Shown here in pieces: positions 39,501 to 51,452 of a stretch of 64,000 nt of DNA (within the stretch, counting starts at the first letter, position 1; the number at the start of each line of letters is the position of its first letter). The DNA comes from Lottia gigantea (lineage: Eukaryota > Mollusca > Gastropoda > Lottiidae), in assembly GCF_000327385.1 (NCBI RefSeq), contig NW_008708400.1, positions 297,707-361,706 on the forward strand, in the 5' to 3' direction. Under the pieces are notes generated by a model. That model ran no database searches. It was not told where the DNA came from and saw nothing but the letters and a program-made list of their open reading frames with translations. The position numbers and the translations under genes are program-made.

Positions 39501-40863
39501 AGCGTCTGGCAACCTGGATTCTTGGTAGAGATAAAACTGTGCATGGTATCCCATGATTGCTATAGGATCGTACGACATCTTAACCACTTAAAGGGTCTCA
39601 AAAGAAGCTTTCTAGAATAAGTAACTCGAAGGGGTAAAAATCGGTACATGCAGGACAATTCAGTCAAGAATGGCAAAATCGGGAGTAAAGGTAGTATAGT
39701 AGTTGATACCTCCAAAGAGAAGTACCATCGGGTATTTCGAATAGAAAAAGCGTGGTCTGCTTCGCGCGCGACACCCACAACTACTACAATGGTCAAAATC
39801 ATGTGATACAACTGAAGGAACTTTCTTCACACCATTCTGATTTGCAGAAATCTGAAAAGGTAAGTTACAAGAGCACAAGTTGTCGAACAGAAATGAAGTA
39901 GAAGCTTATAGTTTTAAGTTTCTAAACCTTTTAACCTGTAGAATTGTATAGTAGGCTATTATTATGATGTCAATATTTTCCAATCCTATATTTTAGGTGG
40001 TTGGCTTAGTGTTATCTATCTGTGGATTAGCATTTGCTATAGTATCAGTACCATTTGATCATCTGAAGTTTCCCCATGCTATTATTGGTATTATTGTAAT
40101 GATATTGGGTATTTTACAACCTATCAATGCCGCTATGTAAGTATTGCTTTCAATATATTCACTTCGTTAAACCCATCTTATCAAATGTGTAGTTAACCAC
40201 AATGAATCGATCACCTCAGTTGAAAGACCCTGCTGATTCGAACAATCAAAATTTCTAGTTTTACCCTGAAGAATTCTTTGATATTCTGTTTATGAAACTG
40301 AATGAATTGAACTTACTATCTGGAAATCGGATTTCATTGGTTAGAATATAACGGATAAAGTAATCAAAGAAAATTGTCAGATCTACTATGAGTGAAGTCA
40401 TCTGATGGAAATACTTTCGAGTCAGTCCAGCTAAATCATTTCGAGACAAAGTATAAGGAGCTGAATTTCCCTTTAAACTTGTTCATATGTATTTTATTAG
40501 TATTAAAAAATGTCCATCTCACAGAAGAGATAAAAAACATTATGTTTATATTGCTTACTTCGTAATCAAGTTTTATATAATTTCAGCCGTCCACATAAAC
40601 CATCAGTTGGAGAAGAAAAATCTCTACGGCGTAAAATCTGGGAATTTATACATCTTAATTGTGGAAGAACTGCATTAGTGTTTGCGTTAATAAATATATC
40701 ATTAGGAGTACTATTGTCCGTGACAGCAACCCATAATTTGATAATATGGTTCGTGTATCTTGCTATCCTTGTTCTTGCTTATATAATTGCTGAAGTCTTG
40801 AAGTGTGTTAAGAAGAAGAATTCAGGCAAAACAGATTCATTTAATCTCGAAAATAAGACATAG
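33592..40863 (+). CDS. Secreted kelch propeller fused to cytochrome b561 domain (12 exons)
   Basis: Exons: 33592-33802, 34573-34717, 35489-35524, 35961-36100, 36567-36678, 37230-37325, 37600-37693, 38043-38123, 38790-38869, 39109-39328, 39997-40136, 40587-40863. Phases agree and give 543 residues. A signal peptide (about 1-19) precedes six kelch blades at about 20-345, each with a Gly-rich strand (VFGGG, YISTG, YVNMG, LFGG, MYGG, MFGG) and a downstream Trp or Tyr. The C-terminal membrane domain (360-530) has about five helices and the four expected b561 haem ligands: His368, His401 (or His399), His432 and His474. b561 proteins carry electrons across membranes, often from ascorbate to ferric iron or monodehydroascorbate. 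The propeller should face outside the cell or the vesicle lumen. The tail is Lys-rich and cytoplasmic. Its ligand is unknown. Confidence 0.93.
33850..34300 (+). repeat. Decayed tandem copies of exon 1 end, kelch-b561 intron 1
   Basis: Three degenerate units of about 140-150 bp begin near 33866, 34009 and 34150. Each retains words related to the end of exon 1 (tctaataaaattatagtatt, ggtcctatgaacgatac, atttatgacg), now with stops and lost donor. Between them recurs tctcgcctaaagactcgatg. They look like old tandem duplications of the exon-1/intron-1 junction. Confidence 0.75.
35640..35830. repeat. Short ttggtcaca repeats in kelch-b561 intron 3
   Basis: Words of the type aatttggtcacac recur about every 20 bases. 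A similar run is in an intron of the neighbouring receptor gene at 48760-48885. Low-complexity tandem DNA, no frame. Confidence 0.6.
36831..37172. mobile_element. TTAA-flanked MITE, family 1, complete copy
   Basis: A 342-bp element lies between TTAA at 36827-36830 and TTAA at 37173-37176, with perfect inverted termini agggacaggtg and cacctgtccct. The TTAA target duplication is typical of piggyBac-type transposition. There is no transposase, so it is non-autonomous. It lies in the intron before the 37230 exon. Relatives: 3672-3959, 54111-54421, and fragments at 59705-59880 and 60340-60527. Confidence 0.85.
39329..39996. other. Kelch-b561 intron 10; short frames not assigned
   Basis: Several overlapping open frames on both strands (39366-39878) show no motif I can place and have no splice support. 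The gene's own exons on either side join in phase across this intron. Confidence 0.5.
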
Positions 40864-41730
40864 CCTTAATTCCATACGCTCGTATGCTATAAGCAAAAAA
40901 AGTATGGCAACGTCCGCAGTCAGTCCAGCCAAATCGTGTAGTTTTTCAAGAACAAGACTATAGATACTCACCCCATACTCTCAAATCTCCTGTTCCCTTG
41001 GCTACGGGCCCTGGCGCATGTAACTCCTCTATGATACAATTATTGTTGATGTTAAAGGGATTCAAAAGAAGATGTCTACCCTTTGTACAAACACCAGAGA
41101 CACTTTCTTTTCGATGTCTTTAGTTTTAGTAATTCCACAAAAAATAATTATGACTTAATTCACATAAATAACTATTTGCCTTGAATTGTATTAACGATAC
41201 AGATATCTTAATCATGGAATTACAGGAACCAAAGACTTCGGACGGAAAATCGGAATGGTACATATAAAAGCAATAAATCATCATCGACATGCTTTGATGA
41301 CCAGTTACCAAAGGGTAGTAAATCTTTTCTCAATTCCTTTTAAGGTGGCAATTTTGTACAAATTATATTAACATAATATAAAATGAAGTGAAGATTCGAC
41401 TATAATTTACTCTTTTTATTTTGTTATGTATGTCTATTATTATATTCTATAATAAATCCTGTCACATTACAAACTGCTGATATTACATTCCTAAATTACT
41501 CGGACTTCAGAGAGGGCACTTACGAATCTCATTCTTTTAGTTTGAAATCATTGTTATGAACAATACCTCTGTATATTAAACAATTTTTATTCTCTAATGC
41601 AGTTTTACTCTCATTGTGTTTTAATCTGACCAAATTGTTATACACTCAATGTTCTAGGTTATTTAAACCAATCAGCCAGTCATATACACTGGTAATGTAT
41701 AGGAAACTACAGATTGTTTAATATTTCTTT
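40864..41730. other. Shared 3' spacer of two convergent genes
   Basis: Plus-strand aataaa at 41451-41456 suits the kelch-b561 gene, and minus-strand aataaa at 41591-41586 suits the receptor gene. The spacer holds a degraded gacgt-type inverted repeat (41110-41245). About 41460-41700 is also found at 54640-54758 plus 59445-59540, and at 62780-63010. Confidence 0.6.
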
Positions 41731-44700
41731 TCAACTGTCGTTGGTATTAGTGGTGGCCCTGACCCGATTCATAATATCAGATGTTCCCATTAACACCCTA
41801 GAAAAATCACTGGACGCTAGAAATAGAGCTGAACCAATTATGATGAAAACACCAACACTGCCTACAGCAATAGAAAACGTTCGACTATCATGGACACTGT
41901 TTTTCTTGCGAAATGTTCGTGATAAGTTACTCTTGTTCAGAATAAGGTTCTCCATTGTAGGAAGGTGATTTGACTTAGTACCCAGATCAGTAGTATTAGG
42001 TGATGGTTTTGGTCTACAGTAACATGTACAACTTCGTGAGACCAGTTGTGTCGATATCAACGCTTCTGTAACGTAACTAGAAACTGCAATTGTAGACGTA
42101 GTCGTAGAGCATGTCCAACAACTTTCACTGCCAAACAGATAATCCGTATTCATGTACGAGAAACTTCCGGTTGAGAACACGACATCATTGTTATTGGAAA
42201 TTACATCACTGACACTGTCTAAACTAATGGTAGCGTCGTATGTTGGTGTCGATTCAATGATGGTACTAGATGATAGCTCGGACAAAATACCAGTTACCGA
42301 TTCCATGGTACTGGATGTGTCTTCATAAGCAGATGTTGATTCAATAGAAGATGACAAAACTGAAACCGAATCTGGAATATAACAATAATATAGTCAAATG
42401 ACGAACGAACAGAATCAAACAAATCCAAAGGGAGTGCCGAAATGGGATACAGATAGTCTCTAAAAGCTGAAAAGGCAAATATTTAACTATACATCTTTGA
42501 TAAAATATTTCTCAAACATACCACAAAGATATTCGATAATTTTCCATTCTTCTAAATAAAATGAACACACATATAGAATCTTTGTTGCATTGGTCTTTGA
42601 ACATGCTGAGTCAAACACAGATCTATAACTACTGTGAAAATAAACTGCGTCACTTCCTGTGTGATAAAAACACTGATAGACGTTTGATAGGAACCGACTG
42701 TCGACGGATTGTGGTGATAATGTCATAGTAGCCATATTGGAGGATTTTGCTGAAAAATATCAATTATTAATGAATTAGCGAATTGCAGAATGGTAACCCA
42801 TTTAAGCTATTTCACATGTTAGTGATGGGGAACATCATTTACATATAAAAGGCATCAAAGTCCACAGGTACAATTAAGACTAATTTAAATGATTTAGGGA
42901 CACTTAAAGCCTCCTGAAATACCACCACCCCAGCACTCAACTCTATTTGATACTATCAGTATTATGATATGACTCAGTATAGTGTCACTGGTAAAACGAT
43001 AAACAATTTTATATTCAAGGTGTAACGACAGCACTCTTAAACGTTCGTCAAACTGACTTTTCGACCTGATAAAGATCGCGTCACAAAATGCTAGCGCTGG
43101 AGCGGGGAGAAATTTGGTTGTTTGAAGAAGACGTCATCTAGTTAGGCCAAGGTTAATTTGACGAACAAATAAAAAAACGGAACGAAAGTATGATTTAATT
43201 TTAATGATACTGTCTTATAACAGTATATTTAAAGATCTCCTGGATTTCCAAGTTGTTGGACATGGTCTATATACGACTGCGGAAGGAAGGCAGAAAAGAT
43301 AAATTTTCATGGAACATGAGACATTGTTCACGACAGAACTGATGAGGTCTATTTTAAAAATAACTTACGACATCCTGGTATATTACAATGTTCATAAACA
43401 AGATTTAAACCATCTTCAACAATACACCATGGTTTAGATTGATCTAATACGTGGTTTCCACAATAATTATTAGATGGTAATTCATAATAAAATCTATCAT
43501 TGTACTGTAGGTCACTCCATGTCTTACATAATCTATTAGAAGCAGATTTGGTCATATTTCCATTATAACTCATTCCATCTGACGTTCTGAGACAAATGTC
43601 ATCTTTGAAAAAAAAAACAAATAGTTCAAAGTTCTATTTTGAATGAAAACGGGCAACACCGTGCAATCGTTGAATTTTCCCCCCAGACTGACTATTTACT
43701 TAAACCTCTGGTGAAGTCATCTCATACTTCTGGCGGAATATTCGCCACTTAAAACCTGGGATTTTATATACTAAATCCCAGAGATTTCAGATTTGCATCT
43801 ACTTTCGTGGGATTTTACTCATAACATACAGTGAAAGTTTTATTTCATAAAATCCTGGGAGTATATGTTGACTCCAGACTCCCTTATACCCGAGAAGGCT
43901 TTGGATTTATAAACAATAGAGATTACGTTCTCTTACAGTGGACAAGTTGTGCTCGAGCGATGATTTTGTCTTACATTTTGTATTGTATATCAGATTTGGT
44001 AAAATGATACTTAACACTTCTACCACCCAATGGCAAAACCTTGTCAGTCAGTTTTCGGTCAAGCGTAATTCTTGTTGGTTTTGACTAACAAGGTACTGCT
44101 ACAAGTTTTAAGGATGAATACAGAACCTTGAACGCTGGTGGTTTTCAATAGTAAGTCATGTACGATATTTTCTCTGGAAAATGTTAGTATTTCTGAGAGT
44201 CAATCGAAATGAACGAGATATGACATACTTTCGTCGAATTGCAGAGTATCGGGGAGAGATGAAAGTTGCAATGATAAACGAATGTTCCTAGTCTTACATA
44301 TGGTAAGTCTAGCTCACTGGTTGATGAACCTTTAAGGGCACCAGTAGCGCCCCTTATCTTATTGCTTATTCAAAGAAAAAAATCTCAATCCTCGGGTTTT
44401 TATGACATTTCAAACCCTTTCGCTCGGAAAATTCATCGGGGTGTGGGATTTTAAATATCATTAAACACTTTGTCATGTTTTATCATAACTGTATAGGACG
44501 TAAAACTCCATTCATTTCATTTCATTTTATCATAACTGTCGAGGTCAAGGTTGTAAATGTTAAGAAGGATGGGCTAGTTCGACCTTCGGACTGGCAAATA
44601 TGAGAATAATTGATCAGTTGCTGGATTTTTTCGACCTATGTAAACCTGGAAAGGTGTCGTCACAGTTGCTATCAATTGCTCATGCTCAACTTCCTTGCAA

Positions 44701-47700
44701 AAATTTGGCGACTAGTCGGAATCTGTAATAAAAAATCGAACAACCGGAAGTAGAATTTGGCGCAGAAGTGGATAATAATGCTTTTACTAACCATATTCGT
44801 GATACGATGCAAAGACAATATATTTACCGCATTTAGGTACAGAACAATAATGCCATTCAATTGGCGATATAAAACACCATGGCGAGCCTCTACCATCCTT
44901 GCTGGGGTTCCGACAATGATTGCCGGTCTCATCATAGGATACATCAGGAAAGTTTTCAATGGTTGAACTGTATTCGGGGATGGAGACCCATGGAAGGCAC
45001 ACACGCCCATTACTTGTAACATTTTGCGTTCCTTTATAATCTATACCTTTAAAAGAATTGTAACATTCCAGAGCTGAAAAAAAAAAGAAAACATTTTGGC
45101 AATTACACTCTTTCAACGACGATTCGGTATGGGAAGCCCTAATATTACAACTTCATACGGCCATTGTTGAGATGTAGCCCGAAATATATATGGTTATTTG
45201 AGCATTTTTGAGCTGGTATATTTTCTTTCAAGCAATTATTACATTGTGAATCAGTAGAACATCTTAAACGTATACTCCATCAATATATTTGTTTGACAAA
45301 AGTTCAATTCCAGCTATGAGAATCATTTTTCAGAATCAATATCCGATGTCTGGTTCTGCTTCAAAACTTTTTTGGGAATTTCCATGTTTGTCACTTTTCA
45401 CAAGTAGTTATGATCAAATAATTGGCAATAATTATCAGACTGACGTACGTTCATCATAATATCTTCCTTTAATTTTTACATCACAAAGATTTAACTCATC
45501 TCCTCCAGTTAATTTAATATTACGAGTTACACGTGCATATGAACATACAAAAGCAACCACAACACCAGCTCCCTTTGGTCGTTCATACTGACAGGTAGTG
45601 GCCTTTCCAGAACTATGGACTATTACTGCTTTAACTGGTTGCGACAGGTCCATATCTTAAAGTGAAAAAAAGTATTGGAAGAAACCCTACAGCTATTTCA
45701 CTTGAAGCCCTCGAAGATATTCCATCGTAGGAAATGACGTATCACTCTCTGTTGTATAATAAAAGAAGTAAGGAAACAGCTTTTAAGAGTTATTTTATTC
45801 TCCGAGCTTTCGTCGTCGTCGAGATGACTTCACCAGGTGAAATGATTTGGAAAATATTCATGACGTAACTACAGATGTTGAAAGATCATAACCCTATGTT
45901 CTATCTGCTGATCCGATTAAATCTACAATGACCGACATATTGTCGCATGAAACGGAAAATTAGTGAATAGACAGAAATCACTAGCACAGACAAGATAGAA
46001 CATAGGGTTATGATGTTTCAACGTCTTTAGTTGCGTCGTGAATATTTTCACCCGATGAAGTCGCCTTAACAACGACGAAAGTTCGTAGAATAAAATACTT
46101 AAAGCTATCTTCTTACATCTTTTATTATTCCATTTGATAATTTTGCTCAAATATTGTAATCTCTACAAGGGCATTTCAGTTAAAGATGGGTTCCCTTTTT
46201 TTCATTTATGAAAATGAAAATGCTAATACTTATATGAATAGAGAGTAGAGGTGTTCTAATGACTTAAAAAAAATACCAGTTTATCTCACATGTCCATGAT
46301 TAATTCATAATTAGCTAAATTACAAGAAAATTACCAGCAGAATTCCAATGAGTGACCGATCAAGAAAGGTAAAAAAGTCTTTTTTGTTTACACATACATG
46401 GACATTAATAAATGGTTAAAACTCTTATTTATATGCAATAAGAAAATAATGATATTATTAACAATGCATGATAATTCATTAGAAACACCAATTAATCAAA
46501 TACTTTGCTTAATTTAACACTAAAGATAACGATACCCATCTTTAAGGGGCGTGCATTTCTACAACTGATTTTAAGGTAAAAGCATAAGGTATACTTGGTC
46601 TTGCACAGGAAGTAAACACTTCCACGAATATTGGCAAAACGGGCAGACACAATCAACTTCAAAGATATGTAAACATTAACCATTTTGAAGAAGTAAGAGG
46701 GATTGCTTTGATTTCAGTACTTTTAAAATGTTCGAGAAATATCGTCTGAATTTAGCCATCCGAATTAATATCACACATCAAGACTTTAGCTTTAAAAGTT
46801 ATCCGGATAGCTGCAATTGAGCTTTATCAGCCGGTAAAACAAATATTCAAACGACTAAATCCCTGTTATTTTCTTACCGCCAAAAGTAACTGATAAGCTG
46901 TTAACTTCATAATCCTGACCAAGATCTATTGACCACTCGCTAGGAATACCATTAGAACTGCCGATATTAACACAAGTAGTGTAATTATTATCAAGAACCA
47001 TATCATATAAATTATTTGGTATTTCATCAGCTATATTATCATGCCTGTCTAAAATAATCCAAAATATACATCATGATTAAAATGGTCAATTTTTCGGTTT
47101 ATTTCCATATCGCCTTTTCCTAATTCGTCCCCCAATCTATTCCCATTCCACCACTTTCCGAGTCGACCCTTTTTTCGTTTTTGCGCGCGTCATTCCTTAC
47201 CTCCCATTTACAAAATGTTTTGACAGAAATCATTAAAAAGGCTTATTAATGAATAAACAGAAAGAACTGAAATAAATAATGGATTTGAATAACAAATAAG
47301 CAAATTAACATTAAAAAAAGGGATCGAAGTGTGAAGGGGCGAACCGAGAAGTGGTGAAGAACGAAGGGACGAAATGGGTAAAAGGCGAATAGTGAAAGTT
47401 GCAAATTAAGGAGGGACGATAAGGGAAAGGGGCAAAATAGCAAATTCCGGTTTTCAGCTCCTATAAACTTATTACATTTTCGGTAATCTAAAAACTGATG
47501 TAGCTTACCTGTGCATATCAGTTTGGATGATGTCCATGCTGTACCTTGACACGTTATAACACCATGATTATTTTCAGGATAGAATGGAGGTACACAGCTT
47601 AACAGAGCTGTACTGCCTTCTGTTGTATTTGTATATTCTACAGTCTGACCAAATTTCACTGCCGGCTGACCACAATCACCTTTAGAAATCCAATATTACA

Positions 47701-50700
47701 TAAATACATAATTTAACTGATACTGCTGAGTATAGTTATCAGCATATTCTATATTCCGGATTGGTGTCCAAATTTGCAGAGGTAGCATTTGATCAACAGA
47801 AATAAACAGTGAAATTGTAAATTTGAACATATAAAAATTCTGACAACAATTCAATACAGACCTTATTGAATTACTACATAAAGAATACATACCCATATTT
47901 AAAAAAATAAGTACCGTAATGAAAGGCAACAAACTCACAAACTGAGAAAAAAAATCCTAAAATTGTACACATTCAAGATATAAGCAAACCATATTAATTG
48001 ATCTCAATCCACGTTAGACGCTTTGCTCACATGTATGTGTCTAATTAAAATTAGACCAAACTTTCCTTCCGTTTTTATTTAGCTTATATTTCTTATCGTA
48101 GCAACTTCAGTTTGGGTCTAAAGACGGTCTTCTTGAACATTCGTCAGTTTGATGATACCGCCAGTCGGTCAAATTTCTGCTCTCTCGAGCGATGGGATTT
48201 TGTGAGGCGAAAAGCATATGAGAAGCATTAGACACTAAATGCACCCTTTGTTCCAAGCGATGGAGAGAGCAGAAATTTGATTGGCTGGTGGTATTATCAA
48301 ACTGACGAATGTTCCTTGTTTTAAAATAAATAGTTATCAGAGTGTCAGAGAGTTAGCTAGTTTCAGTCAAAACGAAGAACAACCTACCTATAAAAAGATT
48401 TCCGTATATCATGATATCACATATTGACAAGGTGGTTGATAGAGTCAAGACTATTCTAACTATATCACCATAACATTTTGCACTGGCATAAAATTTGGAG
48501 CTGTATAAAGTCTTGGTTATTCCCACGGTACCATCACCATAGTCCATTTCAACACAAGTTTTTTCTAGTCCTGTACTGTTTTGTATAGCTGATACAGAAA
48601 TCTTATTAATACTCGCTGAAATTTATATTAAGATGTTGTTTTAGCTTTTGGGTTTCGTTTTGCGATTTGTCTTGGTTATATTAAATTCGATAAAACAAGA
48701 CATTAATATATCTCTATTATCCCAGATTAATGTCATGGGTTCTTCTGATGGTTGTAGGTAAGTTGGTGACAGGAAATTTGGTCACATTAATACGGGCACA
48801 GGGTATTTTGGTAACATTAATACGTGCATAGGGAATTGTGGTCACAGTAAAACAAGCAGAAGGTATTTTGGTCATTGTTTTCATACCTAAGTTATGTACA
48901 ATAAAGATCTTCATTATTTTATAGGTATCATTAAGGTGTATATCAATAGAGGTATCTGTCAGCGGTTTACATGTAGTATCACCATCAACAACATGGTCCA
49001 CGTTACTTCCATCAGCTAGAAAGGCTTTACATCCTTCAGCAATATTTTCGGTGTCTGAAAGAGGAGGAAGTGATTTATAAAGCTATAGTATATTCAGAGT
49101 TCATGTCGTTCATGTCACGATCTCGAGATTTTCTTGGTTGGTCTTTCCTTAATTGAAATTCGATTGGTTGATATCTACATTATTTACATATTTACGGGGT
49201 TATCCGGCAACGTCCCTCGGAGAAAGGTGTCAGGATTACCTTGTTTATCCATGAACAATCCGAGTAGAAAATGTTTAGCACTACTTGTCTATCACATATC
49301 AGTTTAGGAAATACAGAATATTTACCATTATAGCAGTCAAATTTGGTGTTCCACCATCTGTGTTTGTGTACATTGCATATACTTTTACTATTCCCCTTGA
49401 CCTTAAGACCTGGTAAACAGTCGTATTTGGCTTTGGATACAGATGTTAAATCTGAGGTAGTTGAAGGATAACTAACTGTAGCTCCCTCCAGATTTCTTGG
49501 TACTCCACAATCAACTGAAAATATGTACATATATCCTTATTGTAGATTGAATGATTTAACTTGAGAAATGTCTCTTATATACTCACTTTACTGATGGTAA
49601 AGCAATGCTTTTAACATGATGGTATCCATTCACGTCCTTCGATGTCCTGCCAAATTTAATCTGATGGGTCCATAATCTATTATCCGCAAAAGTAGCAATA
49701 CCTCATCATTGTTTACTTCCGGTTTAGCGCGGTTTTTTTACTTGTTCACGCTGGTTATTGCCTTTTGTGATATTATATCGGCACTGGAAACGTGACTCGT
49801 GTCTGAAAATCCATGGGTCATTGTGCGTGTTTTTTGACTAGATTATGTGTGCCATTGTCTATGGTGTTATTATATTGTCAGTGAATGATATGCTTCCCCA
49901 ATCGTATTCTTTATTCTAAACAACTTTAAAAAAAAATCATTTTCTATACATTATAGTCCTGAATTATGTGTCAGAATGCACCAAATCCATTCCTTTTTTC
50001 TCAGATTGTATAAGGGGCTTGTGGATGTCAGATGACGGTTGTACAAAACACCCGGGTAAGATTTTAAACCGAAAATGATTTTAGACCGATCCTTTACATC
50101 GAATACATAATCTAATAGCCTAAACTTACGTTTACAAACAGGTTCATCTCCTGTATAAACACCATTGACACAAGTCCTCACCAAATCACCCGACATCAAT
50201 ACATAGTGGGTATAGCAGGTATAGTTCACCTCCGCGGTCATACCTATTCCAGACCATTCCCTGTAAGCATTTGGTACTGGAGATGGTTCTTGGCATAAAA
50301 CTGCAAAGAAGACATCAATGTCGTTATTGTTCCAATATTTTCCCTCCTTGTGGGGATACAATTTGATTCACAAACCAACAACTTAAGATGAAAATGGGTG
50401 ACAAAGCCCATGAAATAGTACAAATACTCCTCCGTTCCAGACGACCATCTCTTACTGCAGAGATTAGATTTACTGAAGCACGGGGTAATATAGATTCCAC
50501 ACCATTGGCACAGTTTGGTTAAATCGCCCCACCTCCCGCCCTTATTTAACAGTTTTCGTATTAAATCCAATTTCAAGATGGAAACTATTTTTTTTACGCT
50601 TTCTTAGTGCTTTGTAAAAGTGAATATTTCCCACAACACATTATTACTATAGTACCCATGTTGCAAACATCCGCAGTTTTATCACATATATACCTACCCG

Positions 50701-50776
50701 AGCCATCACAAAAATAAAGTACACGATTGATGAGGAATAACACAACGTGAAAAAGTTGAAAATCATTTAGCTTCAT
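41731..50776 (-). CDS. Sushi / F5-8C-like / kringle type I membrane protein (12 exons)
   Basis: Minus-strand exons in transcript order: 50698-50776, 50130-50300, 49326-49514, 48887-49054, 48388-48615, 47509-47679, 46878-47048, 45449-45655, 44828-45073, 43369-43602, 42522-42749, 41731-42371, giving 910 residues. Order: signal peptide 1-25; sushi 28-83; sushi 85-146; galactose-binding F5/8C or fucolectin-like 147-278 (VVDGD, TTC); sushi 279-335; second F5/8C-like 336-461 (EWSIDLG); kringle 462-543 and kringle 544-621, each with six Cys and a Trp-Cys pair; an unplaced four-Cys module 622-697; Ser/Thr-rich stalk; CTCYC at 812-816; transmembrane helix 863-883; a 27-residue tail. Every intron is phase 1. 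Extracellular recognition or adhesion is likely; a lectin role for the F5/8C-like parts is inferred. The first exon, a signal peptide joining in the right phase, is the least certain part. Confidence 0.9.
45786..46108. mobile_element. Foldback element with arms of about 115 bp
   Basis: The left arm (45786-45906, with gagctttcgtcgtcgtcgag) and right arm (45993-46108, with acgacgaaagttcgtag) are inverted copies, joined by a loop of about 85 bases. The central words cataaccctatgttctatc and gatagaacatagggttatg are exact inverses. It lies in the receptor intron between the exons starting at 45655 and ending at 46878. Confidence 0.8.
46184..46541. mobile_element. TTAA-flanked MITE, family 2, copy 1
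   Basis: Termini agatggg and cccatct lie between TTAA at 46180-46183 and 46542-46545. The sequence matches 53031-53378 along its length, in the same orientation, apart from a few short insertions and deletions. No reading frame. piggyBac-type non-autonomous element. Confidence 0.8.
47230..47440. repeat. Purine-rich degenerate repeat in receptor intron
   Basis: Words such as gaaggggcgaa, gaagggacgaa and gggacgataaggg recur. The opposite strand is pyrimidine-rich. It follows the exon ending at 47509 in the receptor gene, so it lies within the transcribed region. Confidence 0.5.
48135..48314. mobile_element. 180-bp foldback element (gaacattcgtcagtttgat termini)
   Basis: The terminal 25 bases are inverted copies with one mismatch, and the pairing continues inward through ctgctctctcg / gagagagcag. 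No coding capacity. It lies in the receptor intron between the exons ending at 48388 and starting at 47679. Confidence 0.8.
48760..48886. repeat. Short ggtcaca-type tandem repeat in receptor intron
   Basis: Three to four units of about 35-40 bases contain words such as ttggtcacattaatacg and gggtattttggt. It begins at the donor of the exon ending at 48887. Confidence 0.6.
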
Positions 50777-51452
50777 CCTTCTCCGAATATATCTACAGAA
50801 GAAGTCTTCTTATTCTATTTCAAGTCTGTGCACACAATATGTATGGAATTAAGACGCTTTTAATAGTAATACAATTGACGACTTCATTGTGTAAAAAAAT
50901 TAAAGGCTGGTTAGTTTCGCCTTCTGGCTTCCATTAATCCATTTGACATATTAGCCTAAAGTATCTATTCCGTCTGGATACATAAAAAAACCTTCCAAAA
51001 ACCCTAGACCGATTGGAACCCATGGTGAAGGTACTTTGATAATTGCTACGATAATTGCTAATTGCTTGTCTTTAAAAATAAGTCATGATTAGATTATGGC
51101 ATATCTGATTGTTTAAAAACTTTCTTAACTTTTGATGAGACATTGATAGCCAATTTTAGTCTGTGGGTCTTGCAATTCCATTCAAACTAAGCGTTAAATG
51201 AATTATCTGTGGGTAACTTTTTCGATAGTGACATCACACACACTAAACTGAGCAACTATATTGATAAATCTTAACTGTTCGCACGAAGAGATAACTAATT
51301 TTTGTAATATTTAACAGAATAAAAGCGCGAATGAACCAAAATTGTTTCTTGACGCTCTGTTAAAGGTTCGTAAAATTTTAATCAATTACTCAACTGTAAC
51401 AATGTATCGGTTGTATCATCTTCACAATGTCAAGCTATTACTTCATCTCATA

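Noticed and set aside
39366-39878. Possible nested gene in kelch-b561 intron 10
   Set aside because: Frames on both strands overlap, none has a known motif and flanking exons join properly without them.
41714-41968. Plus-strand frame at the receptor 3' end
   Set aside because: Antisense of the terminal receptor exon, which has clear stalk, motif and helix.
43020-43170. Possible second copy of the 48135 foldback element
   Set aside because: Only one end word matches; the rest cannot be aligned with confidence.
47246-47659. 137-codon minus-strand frame with a hydrophobic end
   Set aside because: Only the first third is the sushi exon (to 47509); the hydrophobic tail is purine/pyrimidine-rich intron DNA after a gtaagc donor.
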